From a bacterium (GTDB lineage Bacteria > Arandabacterota > Arandabacteria > Arandabacterales > Arandabacteraceae), in contig JAOZOU010000003.1 in the NCBI GenBank assembly GCA_029933125.1, forward strand, positions 186,001-250,000: DNA of 64,000 bases. The letters are read 5' to 3'. The notes beneath the pieces are model-generated. The model was not told the DNA's origin. It did not search any database and worked only from the letters and a program-made list of their open reading frames with translations. Positions 7,783 through 17,088 of the stretch are shown here, one piece after another. Each line of letters begins with the position of its first letter. Position 1 is the stretch's first letter. The translations under genes and the position numbers were made by a program.

Positions 7783-8758
7783 CGGAGTTGGAATCAAAGG
7801 AATAGGTGCCTATGTTCCCGAGGCCTTCTTAACAAACTCCGATCTCGAGCGTATGGTTGATACCAGTGACCAGTGGATCACGGAGCGCACAGGGATAAAG
7901 AAGAGGCACAAAGCCAATCCTGAGCAAGCAACTTCCGACCTTGCTCGGGAAGCTGCTTTGAAGGCGATAGCCGACGCTGGGATAAAACCAACAGATCTTG
8001 ACATCATTATCGTCGGTACAGCGACACCCGACATGTTCTTCCCTTCAACAGCATGTCTTGTCCAGAAGGAGATTGGTGCCACCAAAGCAGCTGCTTTTGA
8101 CATCAGTGCTGCATGTAGTGGCTTCCTCTATGGACTATCGATCGCAGAGGATTTTGTGAGAGCAGGCAAATATGAGAATATCCTCGTCGTTGGGGCCGAG
8201 ACGCTTACAAGGATTCTCGATTGGAGCGATCGGACAACATGCGTCCTCTTTGGCGATGGAGCTGGAGCTGCTGTTGTTGGCAGGGTTGGGGATGGACATG
8301 GAATTATCTCGACCTTCCTTGGCAGTGATGGATCAATGGGTGATCTTCTCAAGCTTCCTGCTGGCGGATCGCGAATGCCGGCGACAGAGGAGACGGTGAG
8401 AAAGCGCTTGCACTATGTGAAGATGGAAGGAAATAAGCTCTTCAAAGCTGCTGTCAAAGCCATGGTGAATGCAGCAACGAAGGTCCTTGACGACTCAGGC
8501 TACAGAAGTCAAGACCTCGATCTTCTTGTTACTCATCAGGCAAACATAAGGATAATCGATGCTACAGCGAAACGAATTGACATATCGGATGAAAAGGTCT
8601 ATAGGAATGTCCACGAGTACGGTAACACCTCAGCTGCATCTATTCCGATTGCGTTGGCTGAGGCGAAGCAGAAAGGCATGCTGCGCGATGGTATGCTGGT
8701 CGAGCTTGTTGCTTTTGGTGGGGGGTTAACGTGGGCAAGCGTTCTCATGGTATGGTGA
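7754..8758 (+). CDS. fabH: 3-oxoacyl-ACP synthase III (KAS III)
   Basis: A 334-residue enzyme that starts fatty acid synthesis by condensing acetyl-CoA or another short acyl-CoA with malonyl-ACP. The catalytic triad is complete: Cys121 in AACSGF, His261 in THQANIRI and Asn291 in YGNTSAAS. The N-terminal GIGAYVPE and TSDQWITERTGI motifs match the family. The ATG start lies within the plsX end and has only a weak AAGG upstream, so translation is probably coupled to plsX. Acyl-CoA preference (straight or branched) cannot be judged from the motifs alone. Confidence 0.95.
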   Translation: MRRDHRKKPSGVGIKGIGAYVPEAFLTNSDLERMVDTSDQWITERTGIKKRHKANPEQATSDLAREAALKAIADAGIKPTDLDIIIVGTATPDMFFPSTACLVQKEIGATKAAAFDISAACSGFLYGLSIAEDFVRAGKYENILVVGAETLTRILDWSDRTTCVLFGDGAGAAVVGRVGDGHGIISTFLGSDGSMGDLLKLPAGGSRMPATEETVRKRLHYVKMEGNKLFKAAVKAMVNAATKVLDDSGYRSQDLDLLVTHQANIRIIDATAKRIDISDEKVYRNVHEYGNTSAASIPIALAEAKQKGMLRDGMLVELVAFGGGLTWASVLMVW

Positions 8759-8764
8759 GTGGCA

Positions 8765-9700
8765 ATGGCTGATATGGCATATATTTTCCCTGGACAGGGT
8801 TCTCAATATGTTGGGATGGGACGCGATCTCTATGACAAGTACAGGGTTGCAAAAGAAACCTTTGAAGTTGCTGATGATGTTGTTGGTTTCGAGCTTTCCG
8901 AGGTTTGCTTTGATGGGCCAGAAGATAAGCTAAGGGAAACGCGTTACACCCAGCTTGCAATCCTTGTTCACAGTGTTGCAGCCTGGAGAGTGATTGAAAC
9001 CCGTGCACCCGAACCAGATTTCGTAGCAGGTCACAGTGTGGGTGAGTATTCGGCTCTTGTTGCGAGTGGCTCGCTTGCCTTTATCGATGCTCTGCGACTG
9101 GTAGGTATAAGGGCTGAGGCAATGTATGAGGCGGGTGTTAAGAGGCCAGGGACAATGGCTGCTATACTTGGAATATCCGATGATTCTCTCGAGCATCTCT
9201 TGAAGGAGGCTGAAAAGGCTGGAACGATTGTCGCTGCTAATTACAATTGCCCTGGGCAAGTTGTTTTGAGTGGTGAAATCGCTGCGGTGGAGAAGGCAGC
9301 TGAGCTCGCACGAGATTTCGGCGCAAAGCGTGCTATGAAGCTCAATGTAAGCGGTGCTTTTCATTCACCTTTGATGGCTGAAGCCCAGGCTAAGCTTGAT
9401 GAGGCTTTAAGTATTACGACTTTCTCAGATCCTAGGGTACCCGTGATAAGTAATGTTACTGCTAGACCGGTAACTACTAAGGAGGAGATACGTGAGGTAC
9501 TGAGCAAACAGCTTATGAGCCCTGTTCTCTGGATGCAGTCAATGCAATTCATTCTGAATCAGGGTGTGAGGCGATTTGCCGAAATTGGACCCGGCAATGT
9601 GCTATGTGGCTTGCTCAGAAGGATAAATTCAGATAGTGTCTGTTTCAGCTGTGCAAGAACCGAAGCTCTTGAGAATTTTCTTCGGGAGGTGGCAGCGTGA
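8765..9700 (+). CDS. fabD: Malonyl-CoA:ACP transacylase
   Basis: A 311-residue transacylase that loads malonyl groups on ACP. It has the opening FPGQGSQYVGMG, the nucleophile Ser91 in GHSVGEYSA and the catalytic His200 in AFHSPLM. I choose ATG 8765, five bases after GGTGAG; GTG 8759 and ATG 8774 are alternatives. It begins just after the fabH stop and its TGA overlaps the GTG of fabG, so these three are translated as a block. Confidence 0.94.
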   Translation: MADMAYIFPGQGSQYVGMGRDLYDKYRVAKETFEVADDVVGFELSEVCFDGPEDKLRETRYTQLAILVHSVAAWRVIETRAPEPDFVAGHSVGEYSALVASGSLAFIDALRLVGIRAEAMYEAGVKRPGTMAAILGISDDSLEHLLKEAEKAGTIVAANYNCPGQVVLSGEIAAVEKAAELARDFGAKRAMKLNVSGAFHSPLMAEAQAKLDEALSITTFSDPRVPVISNVTARPVTTKEEIREVLSKQLMSPVLWMQSMQFILNQGVRRFAEIGPGNVLCGLLRRINSDSVCFSCARTEALENFLREVAA

Positions 9701-10440
9701 TAGACCTTCGAGATAAGGTTGCTGTGGTGACTGGTGGTGGAAGGGGGATAGGAAAGGCAATATGCCTTAAGCTTGCAAACCTTGGAGCCCATATTGGCAT
9801 TGTAGATGTGCTTGAGGCTGAAGCTTCAGATGTTGCTAATGAGATAAGGCAGGAAGGTGGGAAGGCAATAGGCATAGTTTGCGATATATCTCAAACGGAT
9901 AAGGTTGAGGCGATGTTCAACCAGGTGATAGCTGAGCTCGGTGGACTCCACATCCTCGTCAACAATGCTGGTATCACGCGCGACAATCTCATAGTCCGCA
10001 TGTCTGACGATGAATGGTCAAGTGTCATCCGTGTTAATCTGACGGGTGCCTTTAATTGCTCGAGGGTTGTTGCAAAGCATTTCATGAGACAACGCTATGG
10101 GCGAATCGTGAACATTTCGTCAGTTGTCGGATTGATGGGTAATGCAGGTCAGGTCAATTACTCAGCCTCTAAGGCAGGAATCATAGGCCTAACCAAATCC
10201 CTTGCTAAGGAACTGGCTACAAGAGGGGTGACAGCAAATGCCATTGCCCCGGGATTTATGGAGACAGAGATGACTAGGTCGCTGCCCGAGAAGGCTCGCG
10301 AAGCCTTTCTTTCGGCAATTCCCGTGAAAAGAGCTGGGCTACCAGAGGATGTTGCAAATCTGGTTGCATTTCTGGTATCGGATAGTGCAAGCTACATCAC
10401 GGGCCAAGTCATAAACGTTGATGGTGGAATGCTAATGTAG
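9697..10440 (+). CDS. fabG: 3-oxoacyl-ACP reductase
   Basis: A 247-residue short-chain dehydrogenase that reduces 3-oxoacyl-ACP with NADPH. It has the cofactor motif [12 protein letters not shown], the Ser of NISSVVG, and the catalytic Tyr155 and Lys159 in YSASK. The C-terminal [14 protein letters not shown] is typical of FabG rather than of other dehydrogenases. Start is GTG 9697 with GGGAGGTGGC upstream, overlapping the fabD stop by three bases. Sixteen bases separate it from acpP. Confidence 0.94.
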   Translation: MIDLRDKVAVVTGGGRGIGKAICLKLANLGAHIGIVDVLEAEASDVANEIRQEGGKAIGIVCDISQTDKVEAMFNQVIAELGGLHILVNNAGITRDNLIVRMSDDEWSSVIRVNLTGAFNCSRVVAKHFMRQRYGRIVNISSVVGLMGNAGQVNYSASKAGIIGLTKSLAKELATRGVTANAIAPGFMETEMTRSLPEKAREAFLSAIPVKRAGLPEDVANLVAFLVSDSASYITGQVINVDGGMLM

Positions 10441-10456
10441 GAGAGGAGGTCTGGCT

Positions 10457-10705
10457 ATGTCAGAAGTTGAAACAAAGGTGAAGGAAATAATCATGGACAA
10501 GCTGGGCGTTAGCGAGGACAAGATAACGCCTCAGGCGTCGTTTAGAAACGATCTTGGCGCCGACTCTTTGAGTACGGTTGAGCTCATGATGGAGCTCGAA
10601 GAAGCATTTGGCATAAACATAGAGGATGAAGAGGCTGAGAAGATTCAAACTGTGAAGGATGCAATCGACTACATTCAAGCCAAGATCGCCGAAAAAGCTC
10701 AGTAG
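10457..10705 (+). CDS. acpP: Acyl carrier protein
   Basis: An 82-residue acidic carrier with the phosphopantetheine Ser37 in [23 protein letters not shown] lies upstream of the ATG, one of the strongest ribosome sites in the block, fitting the high abundance of ACP. It is placed between fabG and fabF as in E. coli. Confidence 0.96.
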   Translation: MSEVETKVKEIIMDKLGVSEDKITPQASFRNDLGADSLSTVELMMELEEAFGINIEDEEAEKIQTVKDAIDYIQAKIAEKAQ

Positions 10706-10735
10706 CGAAAGGCACGCGATTGGCGGTGGGTGAAT

Positions 10736-11980
10736 ATGGTGCGCAGGAGAGTTGTAGCAACGGGTATAGGGGCGGTAACTTCGCTTGGACTCACGGCGGA
10801 GGAATTCTGGGAAAACTGCCTCGAGGGCAAATGTGCAATCAAGACGATTAGTGGGTTCGACGCCTCTGAGTTTCCTGTTCGTATTGCTGGTGAAATAACC
10901 AACTTCGACCCGGAGAAGTTCATAGAACGCGTTGAAGCCCGCAAGATGGATAGGTTTGTTCAGTTTGCAGTGGCTGCCACTCAAATGGCGATCGAAGACA
11001 GCGGACTCGATCTCGCTTCCGAAAATCCTGATAGGATGGCCTGTCTCGTTGGTTCGGGAATAGGCGGGATAGCAACCTTCGAAGAGCAGCATTCTAGGCT
11101 TCTTAATCGCGGTCCAACAAGGGTGAGCCCATATTTTGTCCCCATGATGATTATTGACATGGCTCCAGGTATTATCTCGATGCGTTTCAACCTTAAAGGT
11201 CCAAATTTCGGCATTGTCTCTGCATGTGCTTCGGGAGCTCATGCCCTTGGCGAGGCCTTGCGTTTGATCCAGCGTGGTGAAGCGGATGTTGTCATTGCTG
11301 GTGGAGCTGAAGCCGCCGTGACTCCCATGACAGTTGCAGGATTTGCATCAATGAAAGCTCTCTCGACAAGGAATGACGAACCGAGCAAAGCCAGTAGGCC
11401 GTTTGATAAGGATCGCGATGGTTTCGTGCTCGGGGAAGGTTCGGGAATGCTCGTTCTTGAATCTCTTGATCATGCCTTGAAGAGGGGGGCAAGAATCTAT
11501 GCAGAATTTGCTGGCTATGGTGCCACTGCGGATGCCTATCATGTGACTGCACCTGCCCCCGATGGAGAGGGTGCGGCCAGATCAATGAGATTAGCCCTCG
11601 AGGATGCCGGCCTCGAACCCACTGACATTACATATATAAATGCGCATGGCACCTCGACTCAGCACAACGATCGCCTTGAAACCATAGCGATAAAGAGTGT
11701 CTTCGGTGAGCATGCTTATCGTATGCCAGTAGTTTCAACCAAATCTATGATCGGTCATCTGCTAGGTGCAGCAGGCGCAGTAGAACTTGTGACTTGCTTG
11801 CTTTCGATAAGAGATGGTAAGGTACATCCCACCATAAACCTTGAGAATCCCGATCCCGAGTGTGATCTGGACTATGTTTCTGAAGGGTCTCGATCGCTTG
11901 ATGTTCGAACAGTTCTGAGCAATTCTTTTGGCTTTGGTGGCCATAACGCTAGCTTGATAGTAAGGGCTTTTGAGGGGTGA
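10736..11980 (+). CDS. fabF: 3-oxoacyl-ACP synthase II (KAS II)
   Basis: A 414-residue elongation condensing enzyme. The Cys-His-His triad is visible: Cys164 in SACASGAHALG, His in INAHGTSTQHND and His in MIGHLLGAAGA. The C-terminal SNSFGFGGHNAS loop is present. The start is placed at ATG 10736 with GGTGGG upstream; GTG 10730 and GTG 10739 are nearby alternatives. It is the last fatty-acid gene; rnc follows after 12 bases. No fabZ, fabI or fabK is in the window, so the cycle is completed elsewhere. Confidence 0.94.
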   Translation: MVRRRVVATGIGAVTSLGLTAEEFWENCLEGKCAIKTISGFDASEFPVRIAGEITNFDPEKFIERVEARKMDRFVQFAVAATQMAIEDSGLDLASENPDRMACLVGSGIGGIATFEEQHSRLLNRGPTRVSPYFVPMMIIDMAPGIISMRFNLKGPNFGIVSACASGAHALGEALRLIQRGEADVVIAGGAEAAVTPMTVAGFASMKALSTRNDEPSKASRPFDKDRDGFVLGEGSGMLVLESLDHALKRGARIYAEFAGYGATADAYHVTAPAPDGEGAARSMRLALEDAGLEPTDITYINAHGTSTQHNDRLETIAIKSVFGEHAYRMPVVSTKSMIGHLLGAAGAVELVTCLLSIRDGKVHPTINLENPDPECDLDYVSEGSRSLDVRTVLSNSFGFGGHNASLIVRAFEG

Positions 11981-11992
11981 GATCGCTGTAAA

Positions 11993-12772
11993 TTGGATTT
12001 TGATTGGTTGAGGCGTTTTTTCGATCATGATTGTGCTGCCGAGAAGGATCAACCCCTGAAACGGATACATGCGGAGTTTCGCAAGCGTTTTGCTATCAAG
12101 TTCAGAAATCCAAAGCTATTGATGACGGCTCTTACGCACCGCTCCTATGACGCCCAGAGCGAAACTTCTAATGAACGCCTTGAGTTTCTGGGTGATTCCG
12201 TTCTCAATCTGGTGGCTACGGACTATCTTTATCGAGCCATGCCTGACGCTAGTGAGGGAGAGCTCACAAAGGCGAGATCAAGGCTTGTCAACAAGAATGT
12301 CCTCGGAAAGATAGGTAGAAACATAGGCCTGCTTGAGCTTTTACTTTATGCCAGAGATGAGATAAGGGACGATGAAAGAGCTTTTGCGACTCTCAGTGCT
12401 GATACCCTTGAAGCTGTGATCGGGGCCATCTTCTTGGATCAAGGATTGAAGCGGGCTTATGCATTCGTTGTTGAAAGGATTCTTGAGCCGCTTAGTAACG
12501 GAAGGTATAGCGATACCACTATTGATTACAAGAGCAGGCTTCAGGAACTCTGCCAGGCTCGCTTCAAGGTACATCCCGACTATAGGATAGTTAAGAAGGT
12601 TGGGCCTGAGCACCGGAAGATATTCCACGTGGAAGTGCGTATCAAGGGTGAGACCTACGGTTTCGGATCGGGAAGAAGTCGTAAGGAGGCGGAGCAGGTT
12701 GCAGCCAGTCAGGCGCTGCTCAATCTTGCTGATGATGCTGATGAGGCATCATTGAAATCCCTTGACAGCTAG
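11993..12772 (+). CDS. rnc: Ribonuclease III
   Basis: A 259-residue double-strand-specific endoribonuclease that processes rRNA precursors. The signature NERLEFLGDSVLNL lies at about residues 62-75, the second catalytic Asp/Glu set is in LSADTLEAVIGAIF, and a C-terminal dsRNA-binding domain runs from about 178 to 250 (DYKSRLQE to AASQALLNL). Start is TTG 11993 with GGGGTGAG ten bases upstream. rnc following fabF and acpP is a common bacterial arrangement. The promoter of pfkA overlaps its last codons. Confidence 0.93.
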   Translation: MDFDWLRRFFDHDCAAEKDQPLKRIHAEFRKRFAIKFRNPKLLMTALTHRSYDAQSETSNERLEFLGDSVLNLVATDYLYRAMPDASEGELTKARSRLVNKNVLGKIGRNIGLLELLLYARDEIRDDERAFATLSADTLEAVIGAIFLDQGLKRAYAFVVERILEPLSNGRYSDTTIDYKSRLQELCQARFKVHPDYRIVKKVGPEHRKIFHVEVRIKGETYGFGSGRSRKEAEQVAASQALLNLADDADEASLKSLDS

Positions 12773-12791
12773 GAAGTTGCTCAATTAGATT
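12762..12791 (+). promoter_or_regulatory. Promoter of the glycolytic operon
   Basis: TTGACA (12762-12767), 18 bases, TAGATT (12786-12791), overlapping the end of rnc. It would give a leader of about 45 bases before pfkA and allow the glycolytic genes to be expressed independently of the fatty-acid genes. Confidence 0.6.
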
Positions 12792-12842
12792 GATTGGGAT
12801 CCTGCTTAAATGTCCTTGGGAAATTAAGGGAGGTTTGGATTG

Positions 12843-13883
12843 ATGAGGATTGGTGTACTCACTGGCGGAGGAGATTGCCCGGGGCTAAATGCCGTGATTA
12901 GAGCAGTGGTTAGAAAGGCAATTATGCACTATGGCTGGGAAGTTTTTGGAATCAAGAATGGTTGGGCAGGCTACATCAGCAAGGATGCCGAGCAGCTTGA
13001 TCTCTGGAAGGTATCCGGCATTCTTCCGAAGGGGGGAACCATTCTTGGTACCAGCCGTACGAATCCTTTCAAGAAGGAGGGTGTTCCTCAGCAAATAGTC
13101 GAGAATGCTAAGGATATGGGAATCGAGGCAACTGTTGCAATAGGTGGGGAGGATACGATTGGGGTGGCATATAGGCTTCATGAACTTGGAATGCCTACCG
13201 TTGGTGTGCCTAAGACGATAGACAACGATCTTGGTGGCACGGACTTCACATTTGGTTTTGACACAGCCATAAATATAGCCACTGAAGCTATTGACCGCCT
13301 GCATACCACAGCGGAATCCCACCACCGGGTGATTGTCGTCGAAGTAATGGGGAGGCATACGGGGTGGATTGCAGTTTATGCGGGCATTGCTGGTGGAGCT
13401 GATGTCATTCTTGTCCCTGAGAGGCCTTTTGATGTGACTGAGGTATGTGAGCTGATCAAGCGTAGGCATGAGCGTGGCAAGAGCTTCAGTATAGTTGTAG
13501 TTGCAGAAGGTGCGAAATTCAAAACAGAGGTTGACGTAGATGGTAGCCTGATTACTCAAGATGTTGAGGTGGATGAGTTTGGGCATGTAAGACTCGGTGG
13601 GATTGGAAGCGTACTTGGCAGAGAGATTGAGCGCAGGACAGGTTTTGAGACAAGGGTTACAGCACTCGGCTATGTGCAGCGTGGAGGTACACCAACAGCC
13701 TTCGATCGAGTTCTCGCTACGCGCTATGGGGTCAAGGCGTGTGAGCTGATTGATAGGGGTGAATTCGGTAAGATGGTTGCCCTCAGGGGGAACAAGATCA
13801 TTGCAGTGCCGATGAAAGATGCACTTGAGATGAAGAAGGTGGATGCGGAACTCTATGATATCGCTTCCCTCTTCTTTGGATAA
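12843..13883 (+). CDS. pfkA: Phosphofructokinase, predicted PPi-dependent
   Basis: A 346-residue PFK of the group-III type. The opening GVLTGGGDCPGLNAVIRAVV and PKTIDND, MGRHTGW and the sugar-binding region are present. The two positions that distinguish donors are Asp104 in GGEDT and Lys124 in PKTIDND; ATP enzymes have Gly at both (E. coli numbering happens to coincide). By that rule the enzyme uses pyrophosphate and is reversible, serving both glycolysis and gluconeogenesis. AAGGGAGGT lies eight bases before ATG 12843; the open TTG at 12840 is too close. It leads the operon pfkA-fba-gap-pgk-tpiA-secG. Donor specificity is inference from two residues. Confidence 0.9.
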   Translation: MRIGVLTGGGDCPGLNAVIRAVVRKAIMHYGWEVFGIKNGWAGYISKDAEQLDLWKVSGILPKGGTILGTSRTNPFKKEGVPQQIVENAKDMGIEATVAIGGEDTIGVAYRLHELGMPTVGVPKTIDNDLGGTDFTFGFDTAINIATEAIDRLHTTAESHHRVIVVEVMGRHTGWIAVYAGIAGGADVILVPERPFDVTEVCELIKRRHERGKSFSIVVVAEGAKFKTEVDVDGSLITQDVEVDEFGHVRLGGIGSVLGREIERRTGFETRVTALGYVQRGGTPTAFDRVLATRYGVKACELIDRGEFGKMVALRGNKIIAVPMKDALEMKKVDAELYDIASLFFG

Positions 13884-13898
13884 ACACGGAGGTCAAAG

Positions 13899-14825
13899 AT
13901 GGCGCTTGTAACCTCGGATCGGATTCTTAAGCCAGCGAGAGATGGTGGCTATGCTGTTGGAGCTTTCAATACAAGCAATCTTGAAATCTCACAGGCGATC
14001 TTCGAGGCTGCCTCAGAACTGCGAGCACCTGTGATCGTTGCGACCTCTGAATCCGCCATCAAGTATGCGGGTTATGTAAACCTTTTCAACATGATAAAAC
14101 ACCTCGCGGATTACTATGATGTTACTGCAGCACTCCACCTCGATCACGGTAAGGATCTTGAAGTGGTTGTTAAGTGCCTGAGGAATGGATGGACATCCGT
14201 GATGATTGATGCTTCCAAGGAACCCTTTGAGGAGAACATTGCCATAACTTCTGAAGTTGTAAAAATAGCTCATATGGCAGGGGTTCCAGTTGAGGCTGAA
14301 TTGGGGCGTCTTTCCGGTATTGAAGATGCGGTGAAGGTTGCTGATGCTGAGGCATATCTTACAGATCCAGATCAGGCAGCCGAGTTTGTCCAACGGACGC
14401 ATTGCGATTTCCTTGCGGTAGCTATAGGAACTTCTCATGGAGCATATAAGTTCAAGGGTGATCCCAGGATTGACCATGAACGTCTGAGTGCTATTACTGA
14501 GAAGGTCTCCATTCCGCTTGTGCTTCACGGAGCTTCATCGGTACCCGAGGATGTGCTTGCAAGGGCCTCGAAGTTTGGAGCTAAATTGCCTGGTGCCAAG
14601 GGAGTGCCTGAAGAAGCCATCAGTGAGGCAGTAAGCAGGGGTATTTCAAAGATAAATATAGATACTGACCTCAGGCTTGCTTTTACGGGCGCTGTGCGCC
14701 AGTTCCTGAGCGAGAAACCTGAGGTCTTCGATCCAAGAAAGATAATCGGTGAGGCACGAGAGGCTATAAAGGATGTTGTCAGGAGGAAGATACAACTCTT
14801 TGGTAGTGAGGGCAAAGCCGGGTAA
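13899..14825 (+). CDS. fba: Class II fructose-1,6-bisphosphate aldolase
   Basis: A 308-residue zinc aldolase cleaving fructose bisphosphate to dihydroxyacetone phosphate and glyceraldehyde 3-phosphate. Family motifs are YAVGAFNTSNLE, LHLDHGKD with the zinc His, VEAELGRLSGIED, GTSHGAYKF and LHGASSVP with further zinc His, and KINIDTDLR. CGGAGGTC precedes the ATG. It lies 15 bases after pfkA. Related tagatose-bisphosphate aldolases share these motifs, but the glycolytic operon settles the role. Confidence 0.94.
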   Translation: MALVTSDRILKPARDGGYAVGAFNTSNLEISQAIFEAASELRAPVIVATSESAIKYAGYVNLFNMIKHLADYYDVTAALHLDHGKDLEVVVKCLRNGWTSVMIDASKEPFEENIAITSEVVKIAHMAGVPVEAELGRLSGIEDAVKVADAEAYLTDPDQAAEFVQRTHCDFLAVAIGTSHGAYKFKGDPRIDHERLSAITEKVSIPLVLHGASSVPEDVLARASKFGAKLPGAKGVPEEAISEAVSRGISKINIDTDLRLAFTGAVRQFLSEKPEVFDPRKIIGEAREAIKDVVRRKIQLFGSEGKAG

Positions 14826-14839
14826 GCGAGGAGGTTGCT

Positions 14840-15853
14840 ATGGCTATACATTGCGCTATAAATGGATTTGGTCGCATAGGGAGATTGGTGTTCAGGGCTG
14901 CCTTTGACAATCCTGAGTTTGAATTTGTTGCTGTAAACGACATAACTGATGCACCGACCCTTGCCCATCTTCTCAAATTTGACAGTGTACACAGGACCTG
15001 GAATAAAATGATAGAGGCCAGCGACACATCTATTAAGATCGATGGCAAGGAAGTAAAAGTATACAGCAAGAAGGATCCCAGTGAGTTACCGTGGACAGAT
15101 CTCAATATTGATGTTGTGATCGAATCAACGGGGAAATTTAGGAAGCCCGAAGATGCTGAACTTCATCTTAAGGCTGGTGCCAAGCGAGTTCTGCTTTCAG
15201 CACCCTGGAGGGGTGCCAAGGAGGAAAATCTTACAATTGTCATGGGTGTTAATGACGATATCTACGATCCTGATAAGCACAAAATGGTTTCGGTTGCTTC
15301 CTGCACAACAAATTGCCTAGCTCCGATGGTAAAGGTGCTCAATGACAATTTCGGAATTGTCAAAGGTGTGATGACAACCGTTCATGCCTTCACCAATGAT
15401 CAAAGAATTCTTGATCTTCCTCATAAGGATCTGAGAAGGGCACGCTCGGCCTTTCTTTCCATAATACCTACTTCAACTGGAGCAGCGAAGGCGATAGGGC
15501 TTGTCTTACCTGAACTTGAAGGCAAGCTTACTGCCATGTCAATAAGGGTGCCAGTAGCTGATGGTTCCATAGTCGATCTCGGTGTAGAGGTTTCGAGAAA
15601 TGTCACACGTGAAGAGGTGAATGCAGCTTTTGAGAAGGCAAGTGAAACTCCGCCCCTCAAGGGATACCTCGAGTATTCTGAGGATGAGATTGTATCTTCA
15701 GATATCATTGGTAACCCTCATTCTTGTATCTTTGATTCTGAGCTTACTGAAGTTGTTGGCGGTAACCTTGTAAAGGTCTGTGGATGGTATGATAACGAAT
15801 ACGGTTATGCAAATCGTATGGTTGATGTGATGAGGAAGATAGTCAAGGGTTAA
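14840..15853 (+). CDS. gap: Glyceraldehyde-3-phosphate dehydrogenase
   Basis: A 337-residue phosphorylating GAPDH. It has INGFGRIGR at residues 7-15, NAD contact VNDITD, the nucleophile Cys155 in ASCTTNCLAP, the partner His in TTVHAFTND and the C-terminal WYDNEYGY. AGGAGG lies upstream of the ATG and fba ends 15 bases before. The next gene is pgk, its product's consumer. Confidence 0.96.
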   Translation: MAIHCAINGFGRIGRLVFRAAFDNPEFEFVAVNDITDAPTLAHLLKFDSVHRTWNKMIEASDTSIKIDGKEVKVYSKKDPSELPWTDLNIDVVIESTGKFRKPEDAELHLKAGAKRVLLSAPWRGAKEENLTIVMGVNDDIYDPDKHKMVSVASCTTNCLAPMVKVLNDNFGIVKGVMTTVHAFTNDQRILDLPHKDLRRARSAFLSIIPTSTGAAKAIGLVLPELEGKLTAMSIRVPVADGSIVDLGVEVSRNVTREEVNAAFEKASETPPLKGYLEYSEDEIVSSDIIGNPHSCIFDSELTEVVGGNLVKVCGWYDNEYGYANRMVDVMRKIVKG

Positions 15854-15870
15854 AGCCTGTGGGGGAAGGA

Positions 15871-17088
15871 ATGTACTTTGAAAACATCATGACTGTCCGT
15901 GATGTTGATTTGTCCGATAGGCGTGTCCTGATGAGAGTGGATTTCAACGTGCCTCTCAATAAGGATGGGAGTATCTCAGACGATTTCAGAATAAGGTCAG
16001 CTTTGCCAACCATCGAATATGTGCTTGAGCATGGCGGTAGGCCTGTGGTTATGTCCCATCTTGGCAGACCTAACGGCAAGCGGGTTGAATCACTTTCCTT
16101 AAAGCCTGTTGCCAGGGCGCTTGGAGATCTCATGCAAAAGAAGGTTACTCTTGCTCCTGATTGTGTTGGTGAAGAGGTTGAGCGCATGGCTAACTCTCTT
16201 CCGCAGGGTGAGATACTCCTTCTTGAAAATACAAGATACCATTCTGAGGAGACGTCAAACGATCCCGACTTTGCCAAGAAGTTAGCATCCTTGGGTCAAG
16301 TGTTTGTGAATGATGCTTTTGGTACATGTCATCGAGCACATGCCTCAACAGAGGGTGTTGCCCATTATCTTAAGCCAGCGGTTGCAGGTTTCTTACTTGA
16401 GAAAGAGATAAGATTCCTCGGGAAGCTTCTGGGTGACCCTGAAAGACCTTTTGTAGCGATACTCGGGGGTGCTAAGATATCTGGCAAGATTGAGGTACTC
16501 AAGAATCTGGCTTCAAGGGTAGATGCGATGCTTATCGGCGGTGGTATCGCCAATACTTTTCTTAAGGCTGAGGGATATGATACTGGTAAGTCTTTGGTCG
16601 AGGAAGAAGCTCTCGAGGTTGCTCGTGAAATCCATGAGGTTGCTAAAGCGAACAAGGTCAAGCTCGTGATTCCTGAAGATTTCATCGTTGCTGATGCTGT
16701 TGAAGCGGGTGCGGCAAAGATGGAGATCTCAAAATCACAGACTGTGCCATCTGATAAGTTCATTGTTGACATCGGCGCGGCAACCATTAACGGATTCAAG
16801 CATGAGATTGCAATGGCCAGGACAATCTTCTGGAATGGTCCTGTCGGGGTGTTTGAAATAGAAGATTTCTCCCGCGGAACCTTGGAGACTGCTCGTGCTG
16901 TAAGTGAGGCTACACGGTCAGGTGCTATCTCAGTTGTGGGTGGTGGCGATACGGCGAGTGCTATTGCCAGGGCAGGAATAAAGGATGGGGTGACTCATGT
17001 GTCAACGGGAGGGGGAGCTTCACTCGAGTTTGTGGGTGGTAAGGTGCTTCCCGGAATAGCTGTCCTTACAAAACGGGGGAGCGGATGA
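15871..17088 (+). CDS. pgk: Phosphoglycerate kinase
   Basis: A 405-residue kinase making ATP from 1,3-bisphosphoglycerate. The signature RVLMRVDFNVPL lies near residue 20, with SHLGRPNG, the GGAKISGKIEVL hinge region, FWNGPVGVFE and nucleotide loop GGGDTASAI. The start is either ATG 15871, with GGGGGA five bases upstream, or ATG 15889, nearer to the usual length; I prefer 15871. Its stop overlaps the tpiA start in ATGA. Confidence 0.94.
   Translation: MYFENIMTVRDVDLSDRRVLMRVDFNVPLNKDGSISDDFRIRSALPTIEYVLEHGGRPVVMSHLGRPNGKRVESLSLKPVARALGDLMQKKVTLAPDCVGEEVERMANSLPQGEILLLENTRYHSEETSNDPDFAKKLASLGQVFVNDAFGTCHRAHASTEGVAHYLKPAVAGFLLEKEIRFLGKLLGDPERPFVAILGGAKISGKIEVLKNLASRVDAMLIGGGIANTFLKAEGYDTGKSLVEEEALEVAREIHEVAKANKVKLVIPEDFIVADAVEAGAAKMEISKSQTVPSDKFIVDIGAATINGFKHEIAMARTIFWNGPVGVFEIEDFSRGTLETARAVSEATRSGAISVVGGGDTASAIARAGIKDGVTHVSTGGGASLEFVGGKVLPGIAVLTKRGSG

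Noticed and set aside
12885-13586. 233-codon minus-strand frame
   Set aside because: Antisense to pfkA, whose catalytic motifs are all intact.
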